A DNA stretch of 64,000 nucleotides from JADGRB01 sp036267635 (GTDB lineage Bacteria > Myxococcota_A > Polyangia > Fen-1088). The DNA lies in contig DATAVR010000139.1 of the NCBI GenBank assembly GCA_036267635.1, forward strand, positions 1 through 64,000, written 5' to 3'. Below are positions 50,709 through 59,762 of the stretch, one piece after another. The position numbers were made by a program, and so were the translations under genes. The notes under the pieces are model-generated. The model was not told where the DNA came from. It did not search any database and saw only the letters and a program-made list of their open reading frames with translations. Within the stretch, counting starts at the first letter, position 1. Every line of letters begins with the position of its first letter.

Positions 50709-50745
50709 CGGCGGCAGACCGCAGGGTCTGCCGCCGCTCTTCATT
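50709..50745 (+). terminator. Rho-independent-type terminator after the phosphoesterase gene
   Basis: A perfect 12-bp stem, CGGCGGCAGACC (50709-50720) and GGTCTGCCGCCG (50725-50736), has a GCAG loop and is followed by CTCTTCATT. It lies 25 bases after the phosphoesterase stop. The T-run is weak, but stem quality and position are good. Confidence 0.75.
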
Positions 50746-52437
50746 GTGATTCATTCGTCACTATCGACACCTGCCGTTCGGAAATATGTTGGGCGCTTGA
50801 TTCGCCGCCGGAAATTCCTGGCTCTCGCTGCGGCCTCGGTCCCGGCCTGGGCTTGCCGCCGGAGCGTGCTCGCCCCGGCGCCGCCCACCGAACGGCCGCC
50901 GGCGGCTCCGCCCGCCGGGACCGGCGAGGGCCCGCCGCTCCACCCCGACGCGCTCGCGCGCTTCGTCGACCCGCTGCCGATCCCCCGCACGCTGGCGCCG
51001 CAAGGAACCCGCCCCGACCCGCGCGATCCGACCAAGCAGGTCGCCTTTTACAAAGTCGCCATGGCCGAGGTGCTCGCCAAGATCCACCGCGACGTCCCCG
51101 CCACCCGCTTCTGGGGTTATGCCGGCAGCTTCCCCGGCCCGACCATCGAAGCCCGCGGCAGCCAGGGCGTCCTCATCGAGTGGGTGAACCAGCTGCCCAC
51201 CCGTCACTTCCTTCCCATCGACCACACCCTCTGCGGCGCCGGCAAGGATCGCCCGGACGTCCGCGCCGTCACCCACGTGCACGGCGCGAAGGCGCCTCCG
51301 GAGAGCGACGGCTATCCCGAAAACTGGACGACGCCCGGACAGTCCTCGCTGTTTCACTACCCGAACCAGCAGGAGGCGGCGACGCTCTGGTACCACGACC
51401 ACGCGATGGGAATCGAGCGCCTCAATCAGTACGCCGGCCTCCTCGGCGTCTACCTGATCCGCGACGCGGCAGAAGAGACGCTCGACCTGCCGCGCGCCCC
51501 TTACGAGCTGCCGCTGGTGCTCTGCGACCGGCTGTTCGGGCAGGACGGCCAGCTTCGATACTCGACCTCCGGCGCACCTGACGCCCCCTGGATCCCCGAG
51601 ATCTACTGCGACGCCCACCTGGTGAACGGGAAGTTGTTCCCGTACCTGGACGTCGAGCCGCGCCGCTACCGATTTCGCGTGGTCAACGCCTCGAACTCGC
51701 GGTTTTACGACCTGTCGTTTTCGAACGGCGGCGCTTTCCATCAGATCGGAACCGACCAGGGCCTCCTGCCGGCGCCCGTTCCGCTCACCGCGCTGACGTT
51801 GGCGCCGGCCGAGCGCGCCGACCTGCTGGTCGATTTCAGCGCCGGCGCCGGTCAAAAGATCCTGCTCGAGAGCCAGGCGTTCGAGCTCATGCAGTTCCGC
51901 GTCGCCGCCGGCCCCCGGGCACGACCGACGCCGCTGCCGCGGAAGTTGCGCCCGGTCCGGAAGATCGCCGAGTCGGCGGCGGTTGTCACCCGAACCCTGA
52001 AGCTGAATGAGTACCACGACCCTCAGGCCCACCGGATGCTCATGCTCCTCGACGGCAAGCACTGGCACGACCCCGTGAGCGAGAAGCCCGAGCTCGACAG
52101 CGTCGAGATCTGGCAGCTCATGAACCTGACCGAGGACAGCCACCCCATCCATCTGCACCTGGTGCGCTTCCAGATCCTCAACCGCCAGCTGTTCGACGCC
52201 GACGAGTACCGGACTTCCGGAAAGCTGGAGCTGGTGCGCGCGCCGATGCCGCCGGCGCTCAATGAGGCGGGGTGGAAGGACACCGTCCGCGTCGATCCCG
52301 GAACGATTACCCGAATCATCGTGAAGTTCGAGGGTTACACCGGCCGCTACGTCTGGCACTGCCACCTGCTGGAGCACGCCGCCAACGAGATGATGCGCCC
52401 CTTCGAGGTGGTCGCCCGGCCGACCTCAGCGGGATGA
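50746..52437 (+). CDS. Multicopper oxidase (CotA/laccase-like), Tat-exported
   Basis: A 563-residue enzyme in the longest form from GTG 50746; TTG 50797 just before the twin-arginine motif is an alternative. IRRRKFLALAAASVPAWAC looks like a Tat signal. All copper sites are visible: THVHGAKAPPESDG, LWYHDHAMG, HPIHLHLVRF and WHCHLLEHAANEMM with the type 1 Cys-His-Met. SFPGPTIEARGSQG is a further conserved segment. It oxidises phenolic or metal substrates and reduces O2 to water in the periplasm or at the surface. It stands alone between the terminator and a small secreted protein gene. Confidence 0.92.
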   Translation: MIHSSLSTPAVRKYVGRLIRRRKFLALAAASVPAWACRRSVLAPAPPTERPPAAPPAGTGEGPPLHPDALARFVDPLPIPRTLAPQGTRPDPRDPTKQVAFYKVAMAEVLAKIHRDVPATRFWGYAGSFPGPTIEARGSQGVLIEWVNQLPTRHFLPIDHTLCGAGKDRPDVRAVTHVHGAKAPPESDGYPENWTTPGQSSLFHYPNQQEAATLWYHDHAMGIERLNQYAGLLGVYLIRDAAEETLDLPRAPYELPLVLCDRLFGQDGQLRYSTSGAPDAPWIPEIYCDAHLVNGKLFPYLDVEPRRYRFRVVNASNSRFYDLSFSNGGAFHQIGTDQGLLPAPVPLTALTLAPAERADLLVDFSAGAGQKILLESQAFELMQFRVAAGPRARPTPLPRKLRPVRKIAESAAVVTRTLKLNEYHDPQAHRMLMLLDGKHWHDPVSEKPELDSVEIWQLMNLTEDSHPIHLHLVRFQILNRQLFDADEYRTSGKLELVRAPMPPALNEAGWKDTVRVDPGTITRIIVKFEGYTGRYVWHCHLLEHAANEMMRPFEVVARPTSAG

Positions 52438-52532
52438 CCGGGATGACTTGTGACACGACCCCGGCTTGCTGGCGCTCCGGGTGTGGAGTAGCTTTCAGGC
52501 GCTTTCTGCAGGACTTCTAGGACTTCGCCCCC

Positions 52533-53078
52533 GTGTTTGGACTCGTCCTCACCCTCGCCGTATCCGTGGTGCCGGCCATGCCGTCGGCCGTGGCGGGCAT
52601 GCCTTCGGCGAGCGTGACCTGTCCCGGATGGCCGGCCAGCTGCGACGGCGCCTGGGGGGCCATGCCGGCGAATGCGCCGGCCGACGCGGCGACGGACGAC
52701 GGTCCGCACGACTACGCCACGCCCGCCGAGATCGACTGCCCGACGCCACCCGAGCCGGCCCCGGTGCTGCCGGTCGCCACCGGCGAGTGCAGCGAGCCGC
52801 CGCTCAACCTCTGGTACCGCGTTTCGCGGTTCCCCGAGAGCGAAGCGCCCACGGGCTCCCTCGCGCCGGCGCCGCGCCGCACCCGCGCGGGCAAGGGCGT
52901 CTCTGCCGGGGGCGCGCAGGACGTCGGCGGCCATCTGTCGGCGCCCGACCTTCAGCCGCTGGCGCTGTTCGCGCTGCCCGGCCTCGTCCCGACCAGCGGG
53001 CGCGATCTCTCGGACGTTTCGACGCGGGTCATTCCAGCCCGTGCGCTCGCGCCGCCCGATCGGCCGCCTCGCGCCTGA
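52533..53078 (+). CDS. Small secreted protein of unknown function
   Basis: A 181-residue protein from GTG 52533. It has a signal sequence (FGLVLTLAVSVVPAMPSAVAG), then a Pro/Ala-rich region with Cys in VTCPGWPASCDG, IDCPTPPE and TGECSEPPL. The C-terminal third is disordered-looking and basic. There is no family resemblance. Position between the multicopper oxidase and the DsbA fusion on the same strand suggests an envelope role. Coding is likely from third-position GC bias, but weakly supported. Confidence 0.5.
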   Translation: MFGLVLTLAVSVVPAMPSAVAGMPSASVTCPGWPASCDGAWGAMPANAPADAATDDGPHDYATPAEIDCPTPPEPAPVLPVATGECSEPPLNLWYRVSRFPESEAPTGSLAPAPRRTRAGKGVSAGGAQDVGGHLSAPDLQPLALFALPGLVPTSGRDLSDVSTRVIPARALAPPDRPPRA

Positions 53079-53185
53079 CCGCGGTTCGAGGTCCTTCGAT
53101 TTGACGCGCGTGTGGGGCGTGCCGCGCCCCCGCAAGCGCCAGGTTTTCGTCGCGCGGCGTTTTCGATTGGGAAATGGAGCTGATC

Positions 53186-55792
53186 ATGAGCAAAGGAACA
53201 GTATTGGTACTGCTGGTGGTGGTGCTGGGAGGCGGATATGGCCTCGGGCGCCTGGCGACGCGTGACAAAGACGGTTCGTCCTCGGCGGCCGTCGCGATGC
53301 CGACCACGCAAGGTCCGAGCGACGGCGTCGACCGTCTCCGAGTGCCGCTCGAGGGCCCGTCCAGGGGTCCGGCCGACGCCAAGGTCACGATCGTCGAGTT
53401 CTCCGACTTTCAGTGCCCGTTCTGCAGCCGCGTCGTCCCCACGGTCGACAAGATCATGAAGGACTACAACGGCAAGGTGCGGCTCTACTTCCGCCACAAC
53501 CCGCTGCCGTTCCACCAGAACGCGCCGCTGGCCGCCGAGGCCGCGGTGGCCGCCGAGGCGCAGGGGAAGTTCTGGGAGATGCACGACAAGATGTTCGCCA
53601 ATCAGGGGGCGCTCGACCGGGCGGGCCTCGAGAAGGACGCGCAGGAGATCGGTCTCGACATGAACAAGTTCAAGACCGCGCTCGACACGCACGCGGGCAA
53701 GACGCGCGTCGACGCCGACCTGGCGGCCGGCAAGCAGATCGGCGTGCAAGGGACGCCGAACTTCTACATCGACGGGCGCAACGTTCAGGGAGCGCAGCCG
53801 TACGAAGAGTTCAAGAAGGTCATCGACGACGAGATCTCGCGCGCGGACAAGCTGATCGCCAAGGGAACGCCGACGAACATGCTCTACGCGACGTTCATGA
53901 AGGGGGCCAAGGCCTCCCCGGGCGCGGCCGCCGGGGCCGGCAAGGGCCCGGGCGCCGGGACCGAGGTCTACAAGATCGCCGTCGGTGATGCGCCGACCCG
54001 GGGCAGCAATCAGCCGAAGGTCACGGTCATCGAGTTCTCCGACTTCCAGTGCCCCTACTGCGGCCGCGCCGCCGGAACCGTCGACACGCTGCTCAAGAGC
54101 TACAGCAACGACGTCGAGGTCGCCTACAAGCACAACCCGCTGCCGTTCCACCCCAACGCCATGCCGGCCGCCCTGGCCTCCGAGGCGGCGCGCGCGCAGG
54201 GGAAGTTCTGGGAGATGCACGACAAGCTGTTCGCCGGGCAGGCGAACCTCGATCGCCCCACGCTCGACAAGTTCGCCCAGGAGATCGGGCTCAACATGGC
54301 GAAGTACAAGGAGTCGATGGACAAGGAGCAGGGGAAGGATCGCATCAAGCGCGACATGGCCGACGCCGAGAAGTTCGGCGCCCGGGGCACCCCCAACTTC
54401 TTCATCAACGGGCGCAACCTCCGCGGCGCGCAGCCGATCGAGGCGTTCAAGGGCGTCATCGACGAGGAGATCAAGAAGGCCGACGCCAAGATCGCCGCCG
54501 GCACGCCGCGCGGGATGGTCTACGCCGCGCTCACCCAGAACGGTCTCGACAAGGCGGCCGCTCCGCCGCCGGCGCCCGCGCGCGGCGGCGAGGCCGACCC
54601 CAACACGCGTTACCGCGCCGAGATCAAGGGCGCCCCGATGAAGGGGGCCAAGGACGCGCCGGTCACGATCGTGCAGTGGTCGGACTTCCAGTGCCCGTTC
54701 TGCAGCAAGGTCGAGCCGACCGTCTCCAAGGTGATGGAGGACTACAAGGGGAAGGTGCGCGTCGTTTGGCATGACCTGCCGCTGCCGTTCCACCCCAACG
54801 CCCTGCCCTCCGCCATCGCGGCCCGCGCCGCCGGCGAGCAGGGGAAGTTCTGGGAGATGCACGACAAGCTGTTCGCCGATCAGGCGCACGAGGATCGCGC
54901 GACCTTCGAGAAGTACGCGCAGGAGCTGGGCCTCAACATGGGCAAGTTCAAGGCGGCGCTCGACGCGCAAAAGGGCAAAGAGGCGATCGAGGCCGACTCG
55001 GCCGCGGGCGGCAAGATCGGCGCCCACGGCACGCCGGCCTTCTTCGTCAACGGCAAGTTCCTCTCGGGCGCGCAGCCCTACGAGGTCTTCAAGGGGAAGA
55101 TCGACGAGGAGCTGAAGATCGCCGACTCGATGATCGCCAAGGGGACGCCCAAGTCGAAGATCTACGACGCGCTCATGAAGGACGCGAAGACCGAGGTGCC
55201 GGCCGCGGCGGCCGCCCCCGCGCAGGCGCAGGGTGCGGAGAAGACCCCCGATCAGGACACCACCGTCTACAAGGTGTCGGCGGCGGGCGGCCCGGCCAAG
55301 GGGTCGAAGAACGCGCCGTTGCAGGTGGTGATCTTCTCGGACTTCCAGTGCCCGTTCTGCAAGCGGGTCGAACCGCAGCTCTCGCAGCTGGAGAAGGAGT
55401 ACGGCAGCAAGATGCACATGGTCTGGAAGAACTACCCGCTGCCGTTCCACCCCTTCGCCGAGCCGGCGGCCGAGGCGGCCATGGCGGCCAACGCGCAGGG
55501 GAAGTTCTGGCAGATGCACGACAAGCTGTTCGAGAACAACACTGCGCTCGATCGCCCGAACCTGGAGAAGTACGCGCAGGAGCTGGGGCTCGACATGGCC
55601 AGGTTCAAGGCCGACCTCGACGCCCAGAAGTACAAGGACGCGATCCAGTCCGACACCAAGGAAGGCCAGGGGGTGGGCGTGAACGGGACGCCGGCGGTGT
55701 TCATCAACGGGCGCAAGATCAACGGCGCCTACCCGTGGGAGACGTTCAAGAAGATCGCCGACGACGAGCTGGCCAAGAAGAAGAAGGGATAG
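53186..55792 (+). CDS. Tetra-DsbA: four DsbA/thioredoxin-like domains in one polypeptide
   Basis: An 868-residue membrane-anchored protein. ATG 53186 has GGAG upstream; ATG 53174 is the alternative. A transmembrane anchor (VLVLLVVVLGGGYGLG) is followed by four repeats of one DsbA-like domain. Active sites are CPFC (77-80), CPYC (289-292), CPFC (503-506) and CPFC (722-725), each preceded by SDFQ. Spacing is 212, 214 and 219 residues. Each unit repeats LPFHPNA, GKFWEMHDKLFA, QE(I/L)GL(D/N)M and the cis-Pro loop (GTPNFYI, GTPNFFI, GTPAFFV, GTPAVFI). The domains would oxidise or isomerise disulfides outside the inner membrane. A TlpA-like thioredoxin follows downstream. Confidence 0.95.
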   Translation: MSKGTVLVLLVVVLGGGYGLGRLATRDKDGSSSAAVAMPTTQGPSDGVDRLRVPLEGPSRGPADAKVTIVEFSDFQCPFCSRVVPTVDKIMKDYNGKVRLYFRHNPLPFHQNAPLAAEAAVAAEAQGKFWEMHDKMFANQGALDRAGLEKDAQEIGLDMNKFKTALDTHAGKTRVDADLAAGKQIGVQGTPNFYIDGRNVQGAQPYEEFKKVIDDEISRADKLIAKGTPTNMLYATFMKGAKASPGAAAGAGKGPGAGTEVYKIAVGDAPTRGSNQPKVTVIEFSDFQCPYCGRAAGTVDTLLKSYSNDVEVAYKHNPLPFHPNAMPAALASEAARAQGKFWEMHDKLFAGQANLDRPTLDKFAQEIGLNMAKYKESMDKEQGKDRIKRDMADAEKFGARGTPNFFINGRNLRGAQPIEAFKGVIDEEIKKADAKIAAGTPRGMVYAALTQNGLDKAAAPPPAPARGGEADPNTRYRAEIKGAPMKGAKDAPVTIVQWSDFQCPFCSKVEPTVSKVMEDYKGKVRVVWHDLPLPFHPNALPSAIAARAAGEQGKFWEMHDKLFADQAHEDRATFEKYAQELGLNMGKFKAALDAQKGKEAIEADSAAGGKIGAHGTPAFFVNGKFLSGAQPYEVFKGKIDEELKIADSMIAKGTPKSKIYDALMKDAKTEVPAAAAAPAQAQGAEKTPDQDTTVYKVSAAGGPAKGSKNAPLQVVIFSDFQCPFCKRVEPQLSQLEKEYGSKMHMVWKNYPLPFHPFAEPAAEAAMAANAQGKFWQMHDKLFENNTALDRPNLEKYAQELGLDMARFKADLDAQKYKDAIQSDTKEGQGVGVNGTPAVFINGRKINGAYPWETFKKIADDELAKKKKG

Positions 55793-55801
55793 CGCTCGCT
55801 G

Positions 55802-55940
55802 CGTGGGAGGGGTTCCCCCTCCCACGGGCCCGTCGACAGAACAGGAACCCTCAAAGGGTTCCTGAAACCTCCCGCGAAGAGGTCGCTCGAGCCAAGCTCG
55901 CGCTCCCTCACGCGAAAGTCTCCGGCGGGCGGAGCCCGCC
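55802..55940. repeat. Cluster of three perfect hairpins between redox genes
   Basis: Hairpin 1 has arms CGTGGGAGGGG / CCCCTCCCACG (55802-55812, 55816-55826). Hairpin 2 is CAGGAACCCT / AGGGTTCCTG with loop CAA (55842-55864). Hairpin 3 is GGCGGGC / GCCCGCC with loop GGA (55924-55940). None has a following T-run. They fill most of the gap between the DsbA fusion and the thioredoxin gene and may be a REP-like element, a terminator or an mRNA stabiliser. Confidence 0.7.
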
Positions 55941-55979
55941 TGCGATATACACTCGCATCTGTTTGAAGATGGGAAAGCT

Positions 55980-56588
55980 GTGAAGGCTCGAGCCACCGCA
56001 CCTGAGGCCGCAGAGGGCGGGTCGCGGTGGCGCCGTTTGTGGCCGTCGGCGCTCACGGCGCTGGCGATCGCCTTCGTGGCGGTGCGGTTCCTGGGCGCGA
56101 CGCATGACACCTTGGCCCGCACCCGCGGGGGAGCTTGCAAGGCGTTGCAGCCGGATCCACTGCCTGGCTTCTTGCAGAGCGGGCCGACGCCCGACTTTCA
56201 GCTTCCGGATGCCGGCGGCCGCACGGTGTCGCTGAGCGCGCAGAAGGGGCACCCGGTGCTGCTGAACTTCTGGGCCACCTGGTGCCCGCCCTGCGTCGAC
56301 GAGGTCCCTTCGCTGGAGGATCTCGCCCGCAAGCTCGACGGCACCGACCTGCGGATGCTGGCGGTGAGCGTCGACGACGACTGGGGCGCCATCCGGCGGT
56401 TCTTCCCGAAAGGGAGCAGCATCGGCGTCCTGCTCGACACCTCGCACGACATCCCCAAGAAGTTCGGGACCGAGAAGTTCCCGGAGAGCTTCCTCATCGA
56501 CGCCGCCGGTCGCGTCCGCTACTACTTCATCAACAAGCGCGACTGGTCGCGCCCCGAAGCCGTCGCCTGTCTGGAAAGCTTGCGATGA
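55980..56588 (+). CDS. Membrane-anchored TlpA-like thioredoxin
   Basis: A 202-residue protein from GTG 55980 (GGGAAAG upstream). A basic N-terminus and one membrane helix (LWPSALTALAIAFVAVRFLGA) are followed by a TlpA/ResA-type domain: PDFQLPDAGGRTVSLSAQKG, LLNFWATWCPPCVDEVP with the CPPC active site, VSVDDDWGAIRRF and the cis-Pro region FPESFLIDAAG. It reduces disulfides in the periplasm. Location after the tetra-DsbA gene suggests complementary action. Its stop overlaps the MFS gene start (ATGA). Confidence 0.9.
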   Translation: MKARATAPEAAEGGSRWRRLWPSALTALAIAFVAVRFLGATHDTLARTRGGACKALQPDPLPGFLQSGPTPDFQLPDAGGRTVSLSAQKGHPVLLNFWATWCPPCVDEVPSLEDLARKLDGTDLRMLAVSVDDDWGAIRRFFPKGSSIGVLLDTSHDIPKKFGTEKFPESFLIDAAGRVRYYFINKRDWSRPEAVACLESLR

Positions 56589-57829
56589 GCTCCGCGCCGT
56601 TCCTCGCGCCGGCGCCCCAAGCCACGCCGGGCGCTCGACGGCGCGGGATCCCGCCGCTGCCGCTGCTGACGCTGATCAACTTTTTCAACTACGTCGACCG
56701 TCAGGTCGTCTATGGGATGACGCCGCACATCGGCGAGGCGTTCCACCTCTCCAACTCCAAGCTCGGGCTCCTCGCCTGGGCGAATCTGTTCGTGTTCGCC
56801 GTCGCCTCGTTGATCTCCGGGCCGATCGCCGACCGCATCGGCCCGCGCAAGGTGATCTTCACCGGCATCCTCGTGTGGTCGATCGCCACCATCGGCTCGG
56901 CGCTGTCGACCTCGTTCCCGATGCTGCTGTTCTTCCGCGCGCTGGTCGGCGTGGGCGAAGGGGCCTACGGGCCGTCGGCCAACACGCTCCTCTGCGCCGA
57001 CGCTCCGCCCGAAAAGCGCGGCCGGGCGCTCGGCATCTACAACGTCGGCATGGCGCTCGGCGGGACGAGCGGCCTCGTGCTGGGGGCGATGCTGGCGCCC
57101 GTCCTCGGCTGGCGCGGCGTGTTCTGGATCGCCGGCGGTCCCTCGATCCTGCTGGCGCTCTCCTCGGCGTTTCTCTCCGCCCCCGATCACCTGGAGCGGC
57201 CCAAGGCGGAGCGCGCCCGCTCCTACCTGCTGTCGCCGACCTATCTGCTGGCGCTGGCCGGAGGGATCCTGGCCACCTTCGGCGCCAGCTCGCTCATCTT
57301 CTGGATTCGGACGCTGGTGATCGAGGAGCGCCACTTCAGTGTCAGTGCGGGGAGCGGTTTCATGGCCGTGGTGGGTCTCGTCGCCGGGGTGGGGGGCGTC
57401 ATCGTCGGAGGCTACGCGGGCGACGCGTTCAACCGGCGCAGGAACGGCGGCCACGCGCTCACCATCGGCCTGTCGATGCTGATCGGCGCGCCGGTGGGCG
57501 CCGTGGCGCTGATGGTCTCCGGCCAGGCGTTCTTCATGGTGATGACCTTCAGCGCCGCTTTTCTCTTCTCCGTCTACAACGGCCCCTCGGCCGCCGTGGT
57601 CGACGAGCTCGGGCCGCCGCAGTATGGCGCCACGCTGCAAGCGGTCTTCATGTTCGGTCTCCACGTCCTCGGCAATGCGCCCGCCCCCTCGGCGGTCGGC
57701 GCGATCTCCGATCACTTCCACACCTCGATCGCGACGTCGCTTCAAGCGGCCAACATCGCCTTCGCGCTCTCCGGCGTTCTTTTTCTGGTGGTCGCCAGCC
57801 GCCAACGCAAGGCCCCCGCCTTTCACTGA
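56585..57829 (+). CDS. MFS transporter, spinster/Spns-like
   Basis: A 414-residue protein with about 12 helices. LINFFNYVDRQVVYGMTPHIGEAFHLSNSKLGLLAWANLFVFAVASLISGPIADRIGPRKVIF is the typical spinster-group N-terminus, and RALVGVGEGAYGPSANTLL is the MFS motif near helix 4-5. Related transporters move lipids or hydrophobic compounds, but the substrate here is unknown. ATG 56585 forms an ATGA overlap with the thioredoxin gene, so the two are coupled. Confidence 0.88.
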   Translation: MSSAPFLAPAPQATPGARRRGIPPLPLLTLINFFNYVDRQVVYGMTPHIGEAFHLSNSKLGLLAWANLFVFAVASLISGPIADRIGPRKVIFTGILVWSIATIGSALSTSFPMLLFFRALVGVGEGAYGPSANTLLCADAPPEKRGRALGIYNVGMALGGTSGLVLGAMLAPVLGWRGVFWIAGGPSILLALSSAFLSAPDHLERPKAERARSYLLSPTYLLALAGGILATFGASSLIFWIRTLVIEERHFSVSAGSGFMAVVGLVAGVGGVIVGGYAGDAFNRRRNGGHALTIGLSMLIGAPVGAVALMVSGQAFFMVMTFSAAFLFSVYNGPSAAVVDELGPPQYGATLQAVFMFGLHVLGNAPAPSAVGAISDHFHTSIATSLQAANIAFALSGVLFLVVASRQRKAPAFH

Positions 57830-57836
57830 GCCCGAC

Positions 57837-58586
57837 ATGTCGACACCCGCTCCCACCACGCCGCCCACCACACAGGACTACTACGACCGCTTCGCCGCCG
57901 GATACGAGGACGAGCGGCACCACGGCTACCACCGGCTGATCGACGAGCTCGAGCTGGAGCTGGTGCGCCGCCTCGGCAGCGGCAAGGACGTCTTCGAGGC
58001 CGGCTGCGGCACCGGGCTTCTGCTGCGCGAAACCGCCCGCGTGGCCCGCTCCGCCGTCGGTCTGGATCTCTCGCGCGGGATGCTGCAGCCGGCGCGGGCG
58101 CGTGGCCTCCGCGTCGTGCAGGGCTCGCTCACCGACGTGCCGCTGCCGTCGGCGTCGTTCGATCTCGTCTACAGCATGAAGGTGCTGGCCCACGTCCCGC
58201 CCATCGAGCAGGCGGTCGCCGAGCTGGCGCGCCTGGTCCGCCCCGGCGGGCACCTCCTGCTCGAGTTCTACAATCCGCTGTCGTTGCGCTACCTGGCCAA
58301 GCGCGTCGGCGGCCCCGGAAAGATCGCCACCGACGGCACGACCGAGAAGGACGTCTACACCCGCTTCGACACGCTGTCGCGCGCGCGCGGCTACCTGCCG
58401 GCGGACGTCGATCTGGTCGCCGTGCGCGGCGTGCGCGTGCTGACGCCGAGCTCGCTGGTGTTCCGCTCCTCGACGCTCGGCCGTCTCTTCAGCTGGGCCG
58501 AGCACGCCGCCTGCGATCTGCCGCTCCTGCGCAATCTGGGGGGCTTCCTGATCCTGGTCGCGCAGAAGCGCGCCGGCGCGACCTAG
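57837..58586 (+). CDS. Class I SAM-dependent methyltransferase
   Basis: A 249-residue protein. DYYDRFAAGYEDERHHGYHR leads to the SAM motif VFEAGCGTGLLLRE, the motif II region VGLDLSRGMLQPAR and GSLTDVPLPSASFDLVYSMKVLAHV. The C-terminal part (LEFYNPLSLRYLAKR) is typical of ubiquinone- or lipid-type methyltransferases. The substrate is unknown. It lies seven bases after the MFS stop, and the next methyltransferase gene starts three bases after its own stop, so they probably share a transcript. Confidence 0.87.
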   Translation: MSTPAPTTPPTTQDYYDRFAAGYEDERHHGYHRLIDELELELVRRLGSGKDVFEAGCGTGLLLRETARVARSAVGLDLSRGMLQPARARGLRVVQGSLTDVPLPSASFDLVYSMKVLAHVPPIEQAVAELARLVRPGGHLLLEFYNPLSLRYLAKRVGGPGKIATDGTTEKDVYTRFDTLSRARGYLPADVDLVAVRGVRVLTPSSLVFRSSTLGRLFSWAEHAACDLPLLRNLGGFLILVAQKRAGAT

Positions 58587-58589
58587 GCG

Positions 58590-59234
58590 ATGACCGTCCG
58601 CCTCGAGCTTCCACCCCGCGGCGTCCTCAAGCCCAACGACGCCGTCGATCCGCTCCCCTACTACTATCACCCCCTGGTGGGCTGGCTGTATCGCCACCGC
58701 CTCCAGATGGGCCTCGATTTCTTGCCCGCGGGCGGGCGGCGCGTGCTGGAGATCGGCGTCGGCAGCGGCATCCTCGTCCCGACGCTGACCAAGCACTACG
58801 CCGAATACACCGGCACCGATCTGACGCTGGCGCCGGGGCTGGAGGCGCTGGTGGCGCCCGGCTGCCGCGCCGAGTTTCGCCGCGCCGATCTGCTGAGCGA
58901 CGCCGACCTGCCGGCCGCGCACTACGACGCCATCGTCTGCTTCTCGGTGCTCGAGCACATTCGCGACGCGGAGGGCGCCGCGCGCGGCCTCGCCCGCGCG
59001 CTGGCCCCCGGCGGCACGCTGGTGACCGGGTACCCGATGGTCAGCCCGCTCATGACCCGCGCCTTCGCGTTGATCGGCTTCGACAGCATCGACGACCACC
59101 ACGTCAGTCCGCCGGTTCGGATCGCCGCCGCGCTCGCCGGCGCGCTGCGACCGGTGCGGCGGGCGGCGTTTCCGCCGGCCGCGCCGGTGCCGGCGGCGCT
59201 CTACCAGTGCACCGCCTGGACCACGCTCGGTTAG
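58590..59234 (+). CDS. Class I SAM-dependent methyltransferase
   Basis: A 214-residue protein. VLEIGVGSGILVPTL is the SAM-binding motif I, GTDLTLAPGLEALV motif II and IVCFSVLEHIRDAE motif III; the end is LVTGYPMVSPLMTRAFALIGFDS. The fold is shorter than its neighbour and the N-terminus (DPLPYYYHPLVGWLYRHRLQMGLDF) is Tyr-rich, as in methyltransferases that act on glycolipids or polyprenyl-linked sugars. It is convergent with the small secreted protein gene. Confidence 0.87.
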   Translation: MTVRLELPPRGVLKPNDAVDPLPYYYHPLVGWLYRHRLQMGLDFLPAGGRRVLEIGVGSGILVPTLTKHYAEYTGTDLTLAPGLEALVAPGCRAEFRRADLLSDADLPAAHYDAIVCFSVLEHIRDAEGAARGLARALAPGGTLVTGYPMVSPLMTRAFALIGFDSIDDHHVSPPVRIAAALAGALRPVRRAAFPPAAPVPAALYQCTAWTTLG

Positions 59235-59253
59235 CGGCGCCGTCCGGCGACGG

Positions 59254-59760
59254 TCACGGCGGCGGCGACGAGCCGCAGTCGGCGTGGCGGGTCTTGAAGC
59301 GCGCCAGCCAGAAAGGCTGACCGTCGCGGGTGCCGACGAGGTGGCCGGTCTTTGGGTTGAGCCGCAGATCGTACTTGATGATCGTCTGGCCGGTCTCTTG
59401 CGAGCCGTCGGGGACCGAGGGGAAGGCGTAGCCGGTGGTCACCGCCACGTGTCGGCCGGTCAGCACGAGGTGGTCGCCCTGGCGCGTCCCGGCCAGCGTC
59501 TCCGATTCGTCGCGCGACGAATTCCGCGCCACGCCCCCCGACGGCTCGATCCAGCGCGCCTTTCCGGTCACCTTCTTGCCGTTCTCGCTGAGCGTGAAAT
59601 CGACGCCGCCGTTCCAGCAGCGCTGGGGAGTCGACACCACCGCCTCTTTCGGTTCGGGCGAGTCGGCGCCGAACAGCCAGCCGCCGGAGAGCGAGTTTGG
59701 CGCAGCAGCGACGGCCGCCGGCGAGATGGCCAAGACGACGGCTGCGGCGAGGCAGCGCAC
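59254..59760 (-). CDS. Secreted protein of unknown function
   Basis: A 168-residue protein with signal peptide MRCLAAAVVLAISPAAVAAA. The mature part is beta-rich (VDFTLSENGKKVTGKARWIE, DHLVLTGRHVAVTTG, IIKYDLRLNPKTGHLVGTR) with two Cys (QRCWNGG, HADCGSS). The pattern of extended strands and a GHLVGTRDGQPFW turn suggests a lipocalin- or barrel-like fold, but no family is recognised. It begins three bases after the next methyltransferase's stop on the same strand, so it may be cotranscribed. Confidence 0.7.
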   Translation of the reverse strand: MRCLAAAVVLAISPAAVAAAPNSLSGGWLFGADSPEPKEAVVSTPQRCWNGGVDFTLSENGKKVTGKARWIEPSGGVARNSSRDESETLAGTRQGDHLVLTGRHVAVTTGYAFPSVPDGSQETGQTIIKYDLRLNPKTGHLVGTRDGQPFWLARFKTRHADCGSSPPP

Positions 59761-59762
59761 GG

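Noticed and set aside
52952..56140. Minus-strand open frame of 1062 codons opposite the DsbA fusion
   Set aside because: It is the antisense shadow of a very regular, GC3-rich gene. Its apparent internal repeats only mirror the four DsbA units.
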